Below, piece by piece: positions 25,050-33,685 of a DNA stretch of 64,000 nucleotides. Where the stretch lies: assembly GCA_003343995.1 (NCBI GenBank), contig QAKE01000011.1, positions 1 to 64,000 of the forward strand, written 5' to 3'. Position 1 is the stretch's first letter. The number at the start of each line of letters is the position of its first letter. The position numbers and the translations under genes were made by a program. The stretch is from Bacillota bacterium (GTDB taxonomy: Bacteria > Bacillota > Clostridia > Christensenellales > Borkfalkiaceae). The notes below the pieces were generated by a model. It saw only the letters and a program-made list of their open reading frames with translations, was not told where the DNA came from and did not search any database.

Positions 25050-26000
25050 ATGAAACGCAAAATTGCTCTGATCTGTGCCGCTGCCATGGCGCTGAGCCTG
25101 GCCGGCTGCGGCGCCACCGGCGAAACCTCCAGCGCTGCCGAGACTTCCAGCGCTGCCGCCAGCAGCACCGAAGCCACCAGCGAGGCGGCCGAGAGCAGCG
25201 AAGCCACCGAGACTTCCGCTTCGGATTTTGATACCACCCAGGCCATCACCGTCATCACCCGTGAGGACGGCTCCGGCACCCGCGGCGCTTTCATCGAGCT
25301 GACCGGCGTGGAGGATGACTCCGGCGACCGCACCACCCAGGCTGCCGCCACCCAGAACTCCACCAACGGCGTTATGACCACCGTTGCCAATGATGAGACC
25401 GCCATCGGCTACATCAGCCTGGGCAGCCTGGACGACAGCGTCAAGGCCGTCACCGTGGGCGGTGTGGAGGCTTCTGCCGCCACCGTCAAGGATGGTACTT
25501 ACACCCTGGCCCGCCCCTTTAATATTGTGACCAACGGCGAAGCCACCGATCCCGTTGCCGTGGACTTCCTGGGCTACTGCATGGGCGCCGAAGGCCAGGC
25601 TCTGGCCACCGAGGAAGGCTACATCGGCGCGGATGATGCCGCTGCCTTCACCTCCACCCAGCCTTCCGGCAGCATCACGGTGGGCGGCTCCTCCTCTGTC
25701 AGCCCCCTGATGGAGAAGCTGATTGAGGCTTACAAGGCCGTCAACCCCAACGCCACCATCGAGCTCATGACCACCGACTCCACCACCGGCGTTACCGGTG
25801 CGATGGACGGCACCTACACCATCGGCATGGCCAGCCGTGAGCTGAAGGACAGCGAGATCAGCGAGGGCGCTGTGGCCACCGTTCTGGCCCAGGACGGCAT
25901 CGCGGTTGTTGTCAACCCGGCCAACCCCATCACCGACATGACGGTGGAGCAGATCTGCAGCATCTACGTTGGTGACACCACCACCTGGGATCAGCTGTAA
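25050..26000 (+). CDS. pstS: Phosphate-binding lipoprotein PstS with circularly permuted order
   Basis: This 316-residue lipoprotein has a signal peptide with lipobox LAGC (Cys20), then a Ser/Ala/Thr/Glu linker (21-58). Usual PstS proteins begin with a GSSTVxP loop and carry the SGTR phosphate loop in the middle. Here SGTR comes first (75-78), then AIGYISLGSL, RPFNIVTNG and the EGQ/GYI segment that normally ends the protein (about 181-192). Only then come GGSSSVSPLMEKLIEAY (212-228), IGMASRELKDSE and the DGIAVVVNPANP segment. The halves are thus swapped, with all ligand-binding loops retained. The ATG at 25050 follows AAGGGAGAAG. It feeds phosphate to PstCAB downstream. Confidence 0.9.
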   Translation: MKRKIALICAAAMALSLAGCGATGETSSAAETSSAAASSTEATSEAAESSEATETSASDFDTTQAITVITREDGSGTRGAFIELTGVEDDSGDRTTQAAATQNSTNGVMTTVANDETAIGYISLGSLDDSVKAVTVGGVEASAATVKDGTYTLARPFNIVTNGEATDPVAVDFLGYCMGAEGQALATEEGYIGADDAAAFTSTQPSGSITVGGSSSVSPLMEKLIEAYKAVNPNATIELMTTDSTTGVTGAMDGTYTIGMASRELKDSEISEGAVATVLAQDGIAVVVNPANPITDMTVEQICSIYVGDTTTWDQL

Positions 26001-26038
26001 TCACACACCCTAAGGACGCAAGGAACCGGGATGAAGGC

Positions 26039-26099
26039 AAGCGGGCAACCGCGGGACTTTATCCCGCTTCCTATTGTTGGGGGCAGGTTCAGACCTGCC
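26039..26099 (+). promoter_or_regulatory. Intercistronic hairpins between pstS and pstC
   Basis: The 178-bp gap holds GCGGGA-N5-TCCCGC (26051-26067) and GGCAGGT-N4-ACCTGCC (26082-26099), neither with a T run. Such hairpins commonly stabilise or partly terminate the pstS message so that binding protein exceeds permease. Confidence 0.5.
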
Positions 26100-26178
26100 G
26101 GAATCTTCAAAAAGACCCCCTTTTCAATGCTTTCTTCAATGCTTTCACGGTATGGGTAAACGAGAGCGAGGTATAGGA

Positions 26179-27081
26179 ATGAAAACGAAAACCATCTTCA
26201 ATCGGGAGAACGTGATGCAGTGGGTGTTCACCCTCTGTGCCTGCGTTTCCATCCTGTCGGTGGCGCTGATCTGCATCTTCCTGTTTGCCAACGGCATCCC
26301 CACCATCGGCAAGATCGGCCCCCTGAAGTTTTTGCTGGGCACCACCTGGAAACCCGGCAACGATGTCTACGGCATCCTGCCCATGATCCTGGGCAGCATC
26401 TATGTCACCGCGGGCGCCATCGTGGTGGGCGTGCCCATCGGTCTGCTCACCGCCATTTACATGAGCCGGTTTGCTTCCAACCGGGTGAACAAGGTGCTGC
26501 TGCCGGCGGTTCAGCTGCTGGCCGGCATCCCCTCGGTGGTCTACGGCTTCTTCGGCATGGTGGTGATGGTTCCGACCATCCAGGCCATCCTCAAGACCGA
26601 CTTTGTCCGCAAGGTGCTGCACATCAACAACGGCAAGGGTATGTCCCTTTTCACCGCCAGCCTGCTGCTGGGCATCATGATCCTGCCCACCATCATCACG
26701 GTGAGCAAGACCAGCCTGGACGCGGTGCCCCAGAGCTACTACGAGGGCAGCCTGGCGCTGGGCGCCACCCATGAGCGCAGCGTCTTCTGCACCGTGCTGC
26801 CCGCCGCCAAGAGCGGCGTGCTCTCCGCCATCATCCTGGGCATCGGCCGCGCCATCGGCGAGACCATGGCGGTGGTGATGGTGGCCGGCAACCAGACCTG
26901 GATGCCCCAGGGGCTGTTCCAAGGCCTGCGGACCATGACCAGCAACATCGTCATTGAGATGGGCTATGCCGCCGACCTCCACCGGGAGGCGCTGATCGCC
27001 ACCGGCGTCGTGCTCTTCGTTTTCATCCTGCTCATCAACCTGAGCTTCAGCATTGTGAAAGAGAGGGAGAAAAATGCCTGA
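26179..27081 (+). CDS. pstC: Phosphate ABC transporter permease PstC
   Basis: This 300-residue inner-membrane permease has six hydrophobic segments. The PstC/PstA family pattern includes LLAGIPSVVYGFFG near residue 112 and the cytoplasmic EAA loop (PQSYYEGSLALGATHERSVF, before AIGETMAVVMVAG). It pairs with PstA to form the channel. The ATG at 26179 is chosen over an upstream start that would add 35 residues lacking transmembrane or signal character. The end overlaps the pstA start by 8 bp. Confidence 0.94.
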   Translation: MKTKTIFNRENVMQWVFTLCACVSILSVALICIFLFANGIPTIGKIGPLKFLLGTTWKPGNDVYGILPMILGSIYVTAGAIVVGVPIGLLTAIYMSRFASNRVNKVLLPAVQLLAGIPSVVYGFFGMVVMVPTIQAILKTDFVRKVLHINNGKGMSLFTASLLLGIMILPTIITVSKTSLDAVPQSYYEGSLALGATHERSVFCTVLPAAKSGVLSAIILGIGRAIGETMAVVMVAGNQTWMPQGLFQGLRTMTSNIVIEMGYAADLHREALIATGVVLFVFILLINLSFSIVKEREKNA

Positions 27082-27997
27082 GACCACTGTGATGACCGCC
27101 AACGGCCGGGAGGAATCCCTTTCGGATTCCGGCGCCCGGATGATTCCCCCCGCACGCAGCTATGTGAACCGCCCCGCGGCCCGGATCTGGGCCGCTGTCA
27201 TGCGGTGGCTGGTGCGGATCGCCGCCCTGGTCACGGTGGCAGTGCTGATCTTCCTCATCGGCTATATTCTGGTTATGGGCATCCCCAACCTCAAGCCCAG
27301 CCTGTTTGAATGGACCTACAACTCCGAGAACGTCTCGCTGATGCCGGCGCTGATCAACACGGTGCTGATGACCGCCTTCTCCCTGGTCATTGCCACCCCG
27401 CTGGGCATCTTTGCCGCCGTCTGGCTGGTGGAATACGCCAAGCGCGGCAACAAGCTGGTCAAGGTGGTCCGCCTGACCACCGAAACCCTGCAGGGCATTC
27501 CCTCCATCGTCTATGGTCTGTTCGGCATGCTCTTCTTCGTCACCCAGCTGCACTGGGGCTTCTCCCTCATCGCCGGTGCCTTCACCCTGGCCATCATGGT
27601 GCTGCCGGTGATCATGCGCACCACCGAGGAAGCCCTGCTGGCGGTACCGGATTCCTACCGGGAAGGCAGCTTCGGCCTGGGCGCCGGCAAGCTGCGCACC
27701 GTCTTTACCATCGTGCTGCCCAGCGCCATGCCGGGCATCCTCTCCGGCGTCATCCTGGCGGTGGGCCGCATCGTGGGCGAAACCGCCGCGCTGATCTACA
27801 CCGCCAGCACGGTGGCCGCCGTTCCCGAAAGCGTTTTCAGCTCCACCCGGACGCTGGCGGTGCACATGTACCTGCTGTCCAGCGAGGGCCTGCACGTCAA
27901 CGAGACCTACGGCACCGCGGTGGTGCTGCTGGTGCTGGTGCTGCTCATCAACAGTCTGTCCAGCTTTATTGCCGGCAAACTTGCGAAAGGAAAGTAA
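27074..27997 (+). CDS. pstA: Phosphate ABC transporter permease PstA
   Basis: This 307-residue permease has a cytoplasmic N-terminal stretch of about 45 residues, then six membrane segments. It shows LQGIPSIVYGLFGMLFF and the EAA loop (PDSYREGSFGLGAGKLRTVF), with IVGETAALIYTAS following. It is the second channel subunit with PstC. It starts inside the pstC stop region (8-bp overlap), which couples their translation. A GAGAGGGAG site precedes the ATG. Confidence 0.94.
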   Translation: MPETTVMTANGREESLSDSGARMIPPARSYVNRPAARIWAAVMRWLVRIAALVTVAVLIFLIGYILVMGIPNLKPSLFEWTYNSENVSLMPALINTVLMTAFSLVIATPLGIFAAVWLVEYAKRGNKLVKVVRLTTETLQGIPSIVYGLFGMLFFVTQLHWGFSLIAGAFTLAIMVLPVIMRTTEEALLAVPDSYREGSFGLGAGKLRTVFTIVLPSAMPGILSGVILAVGRIVGETAALIYTASTVAAVPESVFSSTRTLAVHMYLLSSEGLHVNETYGTAVVLLVLVLLINSLSSFIAGKLAKGK

Positions 27998-28003
27998 GAG
28001 ACG

Positions 28004-28756
<753 letters not shown>

Positions 28757-28772
28757 TACGAGGTGAATACAG

Positions 28773-29447
28773 ATGGGATACAGTGTCCGCAAAGCCTATG
28801 ACGAGGAGCTGATGCAGCTCGATACCATGCTGGCCCGGATGGGCCACGCCGCCGGCGGCGCCATCGAGAGCGCCATGACCGCCCTGCGCAACCGGGATGT
28901 GGAGCTGGCCCGCAGCGTCATCGCCCGGGACAGCGAGATCGACGCGGTGGAGCACGAGATCGAGCACCGCTGCCTCACCCTTTTTCTCCGCCAGCAGCCG
29001 GTGGCCAGCGATCTGCGCAAGGTGTCCACCGCCCTCAAGATGGTCACCGACATTGAGCGCATCGCCGACCAGGCTTCCGATATTGCCGAGATCGTGCTGC
29101 ATCTGGGGGATCTGAGCAAGGTGCCCCAGAACGCCCTGGAAGACATCTACCGCATGGGCGACCATGTGCTGAACATGGTCAAACAGGCCATCGGTGCCTA
29201 TGTCCAGGTGGACCTGGCCACCGCCGCCGAGGTCATCGCCAAGGACGATGTGGCCGACAAGACCTTTACCCGGGTCAGCGGCGAGATCGCCCAGTACATT
29301 GCTGCCAACCCCAACGAGGCCGAAACCGCCCTGGACCTCTTTATGATTACCAAGTATCTGGAGCGTCTGGGGGATCACGCGGTCAATGTGGCCGAGTGGG
29401 TGGAGTTTCTCAAGACCGGGGTGCACAAGTCGCGGAAGATTGTCTGA
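28773..29447 (+). CDS. phoU: Phosphate-signalling protein PhoU
   Basis: This 224-residue all-helical cytoplasmic protein has two PhoU repeats. Each carries the metal-binding pattern (ExxxD and RxxDHxxN-like): DIERIADQASDIAE in the first and YLERLGDHAVNVAEW in the second. PhoU links the Pst transporter to the PhoR kinase and keeps the regulon off when phosphate is plentiful. It is the last gene of pstSCAB-phoU. Repeat S1 starts two bases after its stop codon. Confidence 0.95.
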   Translation: MGYSVRKAYDEELMQLDTMLARMGHAAGGAIESAMTALRNRDVELARSVIARDSEIDAVEHEIEHRCLTLFLRQQPVASDLRKVSTALKMVTDIERIADQASDIAEIVLHLGDLSKVPQNALEDIYRMGDHVLNMVKQAIGAYVQVDLATAAEVIAKDDVADKTFTRVSGEIAQYIAANPNEAETALDLFMITKYLERLGDHAVNVAEWVEFLKTGVHKSRKIV

Positions 29448-29448
29448 T

Positions 29449-29705
29449 GGGGGTGGAGGAACGCCACGAAAGCGTTCTGCCCCCGAAGGGGTTATGTTGG
29501 CGGACCGCCGCGAAGGCGTTCCTCCCCCGAAGGCGTTCCTTTTTTGTAACCAAAAAAGGAACCGAAAAAAGTTCCACCGTTCCGATGCGGTGGACGCACG
29601 GCCAGGGCTGTAAGCCCTGGACTCCTCAAAGGGCCCACCCCTGACGGGCCCTTTGAGCAAGGTATGGATTGAGAGCAAAGGGCATCCGCCCTTTGCAAAC
29701 CTTCT
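29449..29705. repeat. Single-armed hairpin-chain repeat S1
   Basis: One arm of the repeat family directly follows the phoU stop. It holds the hairpins TTCCTTTTTT/AAAAAAGGAA, CCACCG/CGGTGG (with one change), CCAGGGCTGTAAGCCCTGG, GGGCCC/GGGCCC and CAAAGGGC/GCCCTTTG, in the usual order. There is no central hairpin and no second arm. It probably acts in forming the 3' end of the pst message. No gene is supported. Confidence 0.8.
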
Positions 29706-29779
29706 CTATTGACAGGGGCTTTACCTCTATTTTTTCTATTTTCCTTATTTCTTTGCCATCCTCTTATTTTTCCTATACC

Positions 29780-29830
29780 AACCAGGCCGGGCTTCTCCGT
29801 TTTTTCGGGGGAGTCCGGTTTGGTTTTGTG
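29780..29830 (+). terminator. Hairpin with T tail between repeat S1 and the orphan response regulator
   Basis: AACCAGGCCGGGCTTCTCCG (29780-29799) and the region 29806-29825 form a long imperfect stem with a six-T loop, followed by TTTTG. It ends read-through ahead of the regulator gene. The stretch 29706-29779 is T-rich and shows nothing else. Confidence 0.6.
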
Positions 29831-29883
29831 CGGAAATTGTGAAATCTTCGGTCTTGCTGTAACAACTTCGATACATGCGTCGT

Positions 29884-29889
29884 TATAAT
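29884..29889 (+). promoter_or_regulatory. -10 element of the orphan response regulator
   Basis: A perfect TATAAT lies 68 bp before the ATG, in an AT-rich stretch. No convincing -35 precedes it at 16-18 bp. Confidence 0.45.
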
Positions 29890-29957
29890 AAATGATACAC
29901 TCTTTCCGGCTGTATCTTTGAACATGATCTTTTTTGAAGAAAGGCAAAGACCCGTTT

Positions 29958-30620
29958 ATGGCAAAGATTTTGATTGCTGAGGACCAGCACGCTGTCAACG
30001 ACCTGATGGCCAACAACCTCCGTCTTGCGGGGCATTTCTGCGATCAGACATTCACCGGCGAGCAGGCGCTGGAGATGGCCGAGGCCGGCGCCTATGACCT
30101 GATTCTTTTGGACATCATGCTGCCCGGGATGGACGGCTTCGCCGTCAAGGCAAAGCTGCCCGCCGAGCAGGCCGTGATCTTTGTGACCGCCAAGTCCGCC
30201 CTGGCGGACAAGCTGCGGGGTCTGGGGCTGGGGGCGGACGACTACATCGTCAAGCCCTTCGAGATTCTGGAACTGCTGGCCCGGGTGGAAAGCGTTCTGC
30301 GCCGCGCCCACCGAGGCAACACCGAATTCCGGTTCAAGGACCTCTGTGTGGACCTCACCGCCCACCGTGTGCTGCGGGAAGGCCAGGAGGTGGCCCTGAC
30401 CCCCCAGGAATATGCTCTGCTGGAAACCCTGGTGCTCAACCGCGACCTGGCCATGAGCCGGGACAAGCTGCTGGAAATCGCCTGGGGCTACAATTATAAG
30501 GGCGAGACCCGGACGGTGGATGTGCACATCCAGCGGCTGCGGAAAAAGCTGGGCCTGACCCGGGAGATCCAGACCGTCTACAAGGTGGGCTACCGCCTGA
30601 GCACCAAGGACGGCGAGTAA
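29958..30620 (+). CDS. OmpR-family response regulator without an adjacent kinase
   Basis: This 220-residue regulator has a receiver domain with AED acidic pocket, phospho-acceptor Asp52 (LILLDIMLP), FVTAK and KPFE. The winged helix has LTPQEYALLETLVLNRD and TVDVHIQRLRKKLG. The helix-3 to strand-4 region is two to three residues shorter than usual (KLPAEQAVIFVTAK). No histidine kinase gene follows; the next elements are a terminator, a repeat and an IS. It may be driven by PhoR or another distant kinase. The ATG at 29958 is chosen over a TTG 24 bases upstream because the receiver fold begins at this Met. Confidence 0.88.
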   Translation: MAKILIAEDQHAVNDLMANNLRLAGHFCDQTFTGEQALEMAEAGAYDLILLDIMLPGMDGFAVKAKLPAEQAVIFVTAKSALADKLRGLGLGADDYIVKPFEILELLARVESVLRRAHRGNTEFRFKDLCVDLTAHRVLREGQEVALTPQEYALLETLVLNRDLAMSRDKLLEIAWGYNYKGETRTVDVHIQRLRKKLGLTREIQTVYKVGYRLSTKDGE

Positions 30621-30658
30621 CCCTTCCTACATTATTATATAAGAACCAACCATCCCCC

Positions 30659-30695
30659 CAGACCGGCGCCGCCTCTCCCCCGCCGGTCTGTTTTT
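30659..30695 (+). terminator. Terminator of the orphan response regulator
   Basis: CAGACCGGCG (30659-30668) pairs with CGCCGGTCTG (30681-30690), followed by five T. Confidence 0.88.
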
Positions 30696-30707
30696 GTCCC
30701 CAAACCC

Positions 30708-30968
30708 ATAGAGAAGGATTATCAAGGGCGGATGCCCTTGATTCTCAATCCATTCCTTGCGATTGGCCCCCGTCAGGGGTGGGGGCCAATCGGAGTCCAG
30801 GGCTTACAGCCCTGGCCGTGCGTCCACCGCCTCGGAACGGTGGCGGTTTTTCCGTCGCTTTTTGGCGGCAAAAAGCGACAACGCTTCGATGGGATGCCGT
30901 TTTCGCGGAGGTTCGCAAACACAACCCCTTCGGAGGAGGAACGCCTTCCCGGCGGTCCCCAAGCCCGT
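30708..30968. repeat. Single-armed hairpin-chain repeat S2
   Basis: One arm runs AAGGGC/GCCCTT, GGCCCCC/GGGGGCC, CCAGGG/CCCTGG, CCACCG/CGGTGG and GTCGCTTTTT/AAAAAGCGAC, as in R2. It ends shortly before the IS30 left end. Its second half may have been lost when the element inserted, but no matching fragment is seen to the right of the IS. Confidence 0.78.
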
Positions 30969-31025
30969 AAGAATCCGTTTTATCACCCCTCGATCCTGGT
31001 AAGATAAAGAAAAGAGAATGGTAAA

Positions 31026-32501
31026 TTGCAAAAGTGAAGGTAACGTTTTAGGGATAGAAAATGAGGAAAAAGGTGACGCTCACTTCTGCAAATAGACTAT
31101 AATGAAAGAAAGGTCACTCTCCTGCGGAAAGCAGGAACTATGAGTCGTATGACATTATCGGACAGAATTGCCATAGAGGCAGGAATCTACGCCAGAAAGA
31201 ATCTGACGGAGATAGCAAAGACGATCCACAAAAGTCGGCGCCATGTATCGGAAGAGATCCGGAGAAATGGAACAAAAACACCCGGTGAACATCCCTACGG
31301 AAAAATTTGCCGCAACGCCACAGGATGCAGGCGGAAGGGGTTGTGCGGAAAAGCCGATTGCCTTCGTACATGCTATACCTGCCTGGAAGTAGACTGCCAA
31401 AGGGTGTGCAGCACCTTTCAGGATAGTGTGTGTAAGCAACTGGAAAAACCGCCGTATGTATGCAATGTGTGTACCCAACGGAGAAAGTGCAAACTGGACC
31501 GAATCTACTACATTGCGCAGCAGGCAGACGCCGTTGCCAAACGTCGCTACGCACAGGCACGAAGCAAGCCGCAGATACACGGTGCAGATCTGGTTGCTCT
31601 GGATGCATTGGTAACGCCGCTGATCCGAAAAGGTCAGCCGCTGGCCCACATCTATGCAGAACACGCAGAAGAACTCCCGGTAAGCCAGCGTACGTTATAC
31701 CACTACATTGATGAAGGGGTACTCAGTGTCGGCAATCTGGATCTGCGCCGCAAGGTTAGCTACCGCCCCCGCAGAAAAAAGAAGGAACCGAGCGAAGGAG
31801 CGCTGAACCAGAAATATCGCCAGGAACGAACATACGAGGCCTTCTTTACATATATGGAGAAGCATCCCACCGCAGCGTATGTGGAAATGGATACGGTAAA
31901 AGGTTGCCGGGAACAGGGCAAACGGATGCTGACGCTGCTTTTTGTAGAACAGAGCTTCATGTTGATCTTTCTGATGCGGGACGGCAAGGCGCAGACAGTT
32001 GTGGAGCAGTTTGATTGGCTGACATCCGCGCTTGGCTTGGAGACCTTCCGAACCTTGTTTCCCGTGATTCTGACCGACAACGGCAGTGAGTTCAAACACA
32101 CCCGTGAGATGGAATACACAGTGGATGGACAACGGAGAACCCGCGTTTTTTACTGTGATCCGCAAGCATCCTGGCAGAAACCTCATATTGAAAAGAACCA
32201 CGAATATATCCGATATGTTCTTCCAAGAGGCAAGAGTTTTAACCCGTATACGCAGCAGGATATTGTTCTTTTGCTCAACCACATTAACAGTACACGCCGC
32301 AGCAAACTTGATGGGAAAACACCATTTGAATTGGCAGAGAGTTCTGAATTCCAGCAGTTGAAAGCGGTTCTGGGGCTCAGGGCAATCCCTGCAGACGAGG
32401 TCGATCTGACACCCCGGTTACTGAAGAGGTAACCAACAAAAGCCAAGCAGGAAGTGACCCGCGATATCTCAGCTGAGGTGGGGTGACGTTCACTTCTGCA
32501 A
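31026..32501. mobile_element. IS30-family insertion sequence
   Basis: The element is about 1.48 kb with one transposase gene. The left end TTGCAAAAGTGAAGGTAACG (31026-31045) is inverted relative to the right end GTGACGTTCACTTCTGCAA (32483-32501); the terminal 13 bases match at 12. A third copy of the end motif, GTGACGCTCACTTCTGCA (31073-31090), lies inside in the orientation of the right end. Base composition and codon use are clearly less GC-rich than the flanks, which indicates recent transfer. No target-site duplication could be fixed by eye. Confidence 0.85.
31140..32432 (+). CDS. IS30-family transposase
   Basis: This 430-residue transposase has an N-terminal helix-turn-helix (NLTEIAKTIHKSRRHVSEEIRR, residues 21-42) of the IS30 type. 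A Cys-rich middle segment (about 57-117, eleven or more Cys) looks like a metal-binding DNA-binding region. A DDE catalytic core follows with Asp251 (VEMDTVKG), Asp313 (LTDNGSEF) and Glu351 (HIEKNHEYIRYVLPRG). The reading frame is intact and the three acidic residues are present, so the element may be active. It cuts and joins DNA at the element ends. Confidence 0.93.
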   Translation: MSRMTLSDRIAIEAGIYARKNLTEIAKTIHKSRRHVSEEIRRNGTKTPGEHPYGKICRNATGCRRKGLCGKADCLRTCYTCLEVDCQRVCSTFQDSVCKQLEKPPYVCNVCTQRRKCKLDRIYYIAQQADAVAKRRYAQARSKPQIHGADLVALDALVTPLIRKGQPLAHIYAEHAEELPVSQRTLYHYIDEGVLSVGNLDLRRKVSYRPRRKKKEPSEGALNQKYRQERTYEAFFTYMEKHPTAAYVEMDTVKGCREQGKRMLTLLFVEQSFMLIFLMRDGKAQTVVEQFDWLTSALGLETFRTLFPVILTDNGSEFKHTREMEYTVDGQRRTRVFYCDPQASWQKPHIEKNHEYIRYVLPRGKSFNPYTQQDIVLLLNHINSTRRSKLDGKTPFELAESSEFQQLKAVLGLRAIPADEVDLTPRLLKR

Positions 32502-32676
32502 CGACGAAGTTCATTCCGCCAGCTTTGCTGTGCCCCCTTATATATGATTTGTGACGCAAAACGGGAATTTACCAGGCCAGATCTGTCTGGGAGGGGGCTA
32601 AAACAGTGGCTTGACCGGTGAGGCGATACTTTATATTACCTTCACCATTTCATTCAACGAAGAAAAGAGAATCTTC

Positions 32677-32705
32677 TTGACAGCGGGCGGCGGCTGCCGT
32701 ATTCT
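32677..32705 (+). promoter_or_regulatory. Promoter of the XRE-ImmA gene pair
   Basis: TTGACA (32677-32682), a 17-bp spacer and TATTCT (32700-32705), 49 bp before the XRE start. The rest of 32502-32676 between the IS end and this promoter shows no gene or clear structure. Confidence 0.65.
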
Positions 32706-32753
32706 GAAATAAGGAACAGAAATTTGCACAATCCCCGCCGAAGGAGAACAACC

Positions 32754-33110
32754 ATGAACCAGATGTATGAGACAATCCAGACCCTCTGCACCCGCCAGGG
32801 CCTCAACGTCACCCAGCTTTGCCGGGAACTGAAAATCCCCCGCAGCACCCTCTCCGAGCTGGCCGCCGGGCGCACCCGGCAGCTGACCCTGAAACACGCC
32901 ACCCGCATCGCGGAGTATTTCGGGGTGACGGTGGCCCAGCTGACCGGCGAGGACCCGCTGCCCGGGCCTGCCGACCCGGTGGATGATCTGATCCGGGACG
33001 AACCGATTGCCGCATACGAAAATCTGAAAAAATACCTGACCGAGGACGACAAGGCGGACATCGCCACCCTGATCCGGCTGCGTGCCGAGATCAACCGGGG
33101 CCGCCGCTGA
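32754..33110 (+). CDS. XRE-family helix-turn-helix regulator
   Basis: This 118-residue protein has an XRE domain at about 6-62: LNVTQLCRELKIPRSTLSELAAGR gives the two helices of the turn and RIAEYFGVTVAQLTG closes the domain. A C-terminal helical tail (LKKYLTEDDKADIATLIRLRAEI) resembles those of regulators paired with ImmA/IrrE proteases. The start is ATG 32754 after AAGGAG. The following gene, 32 bp on, encodes such a protease, so this is likely the protease-cleavable repressor of a stress or mobile-element switch, although no phage genes are nearby. Confidence 0.85.
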   Translation: MNQMYETIQTLCTRQGLNVTQLCRELKIPRSTLSELAAGRTRQLTLKHATRIAEYFGVTVAQLTGEDPLPGPADPVDDLIRDEPIAAYENLKKYLTEDDKADIATLIRLRAEINRGRR

Positions 33111-33142
33111 CCCCCGGCCGGGGGAAAGGGGGAAATCCCGGA

Positions 33143-33571
33143 ATGGAACAGGGGCCGTACAGCCTGAGCCGCACCCGGCGGGAACTGGAGGAGGAGGACA
33201 TCCTGGTGCTGGAATGTCCCATGCGGGCCAACCGCTGCCTGGCGCTGCAGGAGGGGCGGATTGTGGGGGTGGACACCGGACGTTTTTCCACCGAGGCCGA
33301 ACTGCGCACCGCCCTCATCCACGAGGACGGGCATTTTGTCAGCGGAGCCTTCTACAAACCCTTCAGCCCCTACCAGGACAAGGCCCAGGCGGAATACCGG
33401 GCCGACAAGGCGGCCATCCTCAAATATATCCCCTACCCCGAACTGGCCGCCCGGCTGCGCCGGGGAGATACCCCCGCCGAACTGGCGGATTACTTCTGCG
33501 TGACCGAGGATTTTCTGCACAAGGCCTATGAATTTTATTGCGGGATGGGATACTCCTTTTCCGGCGATTGA
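33143..33571 (+). CDS. ImmA/IrrE-family metallo-endopeptidase
   Basis: This 142-residue protein has the zinc motif HEDGH (residues 66-70) with downstream AEYRADKAAI supplying the third ligand (Glu/Asp region). This is the short ImmA/IrrE pattern of proteases that cleave XRE repressors in response to a signal. It follows the XRE gene in the same unit. GGGGGAAAGGGGG precedes the ATG with somewhat long spacing. It has no DNA-binding or signal segment. Confidence 0.85.
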   Translation: MEQGPYSLSRTRRELEEEDILVLECPMRANRCLALQEGRIVGVDTGRFSTEAELRTALIHEDGHFVSGAFYKPFSPYQDKAQAEYRADKAAILKYIPYPELAARLRRGDTPAELADYFCVTEDFLHKAYEFYCGMGYSFSGD

Positions 33572-33685
33572 GGGCCGCCGCGGTTGGCATGGCCCGGGAA
33601 ATATGCTATAATCGAACTTGGGCCAATCTGTCTGCCCGGAAGATCAAAGCGACGCTTGCGCGTCCCAAAAAAGGAGAGCCAAACG

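Noticed and set aside
30708..32753. Repeat S2 as the left half of a double-armed element split by IS30
   Set aside because: No second arm or central hairpin is visible to the right of the IS end at 32501, so a split element cannot be supported.
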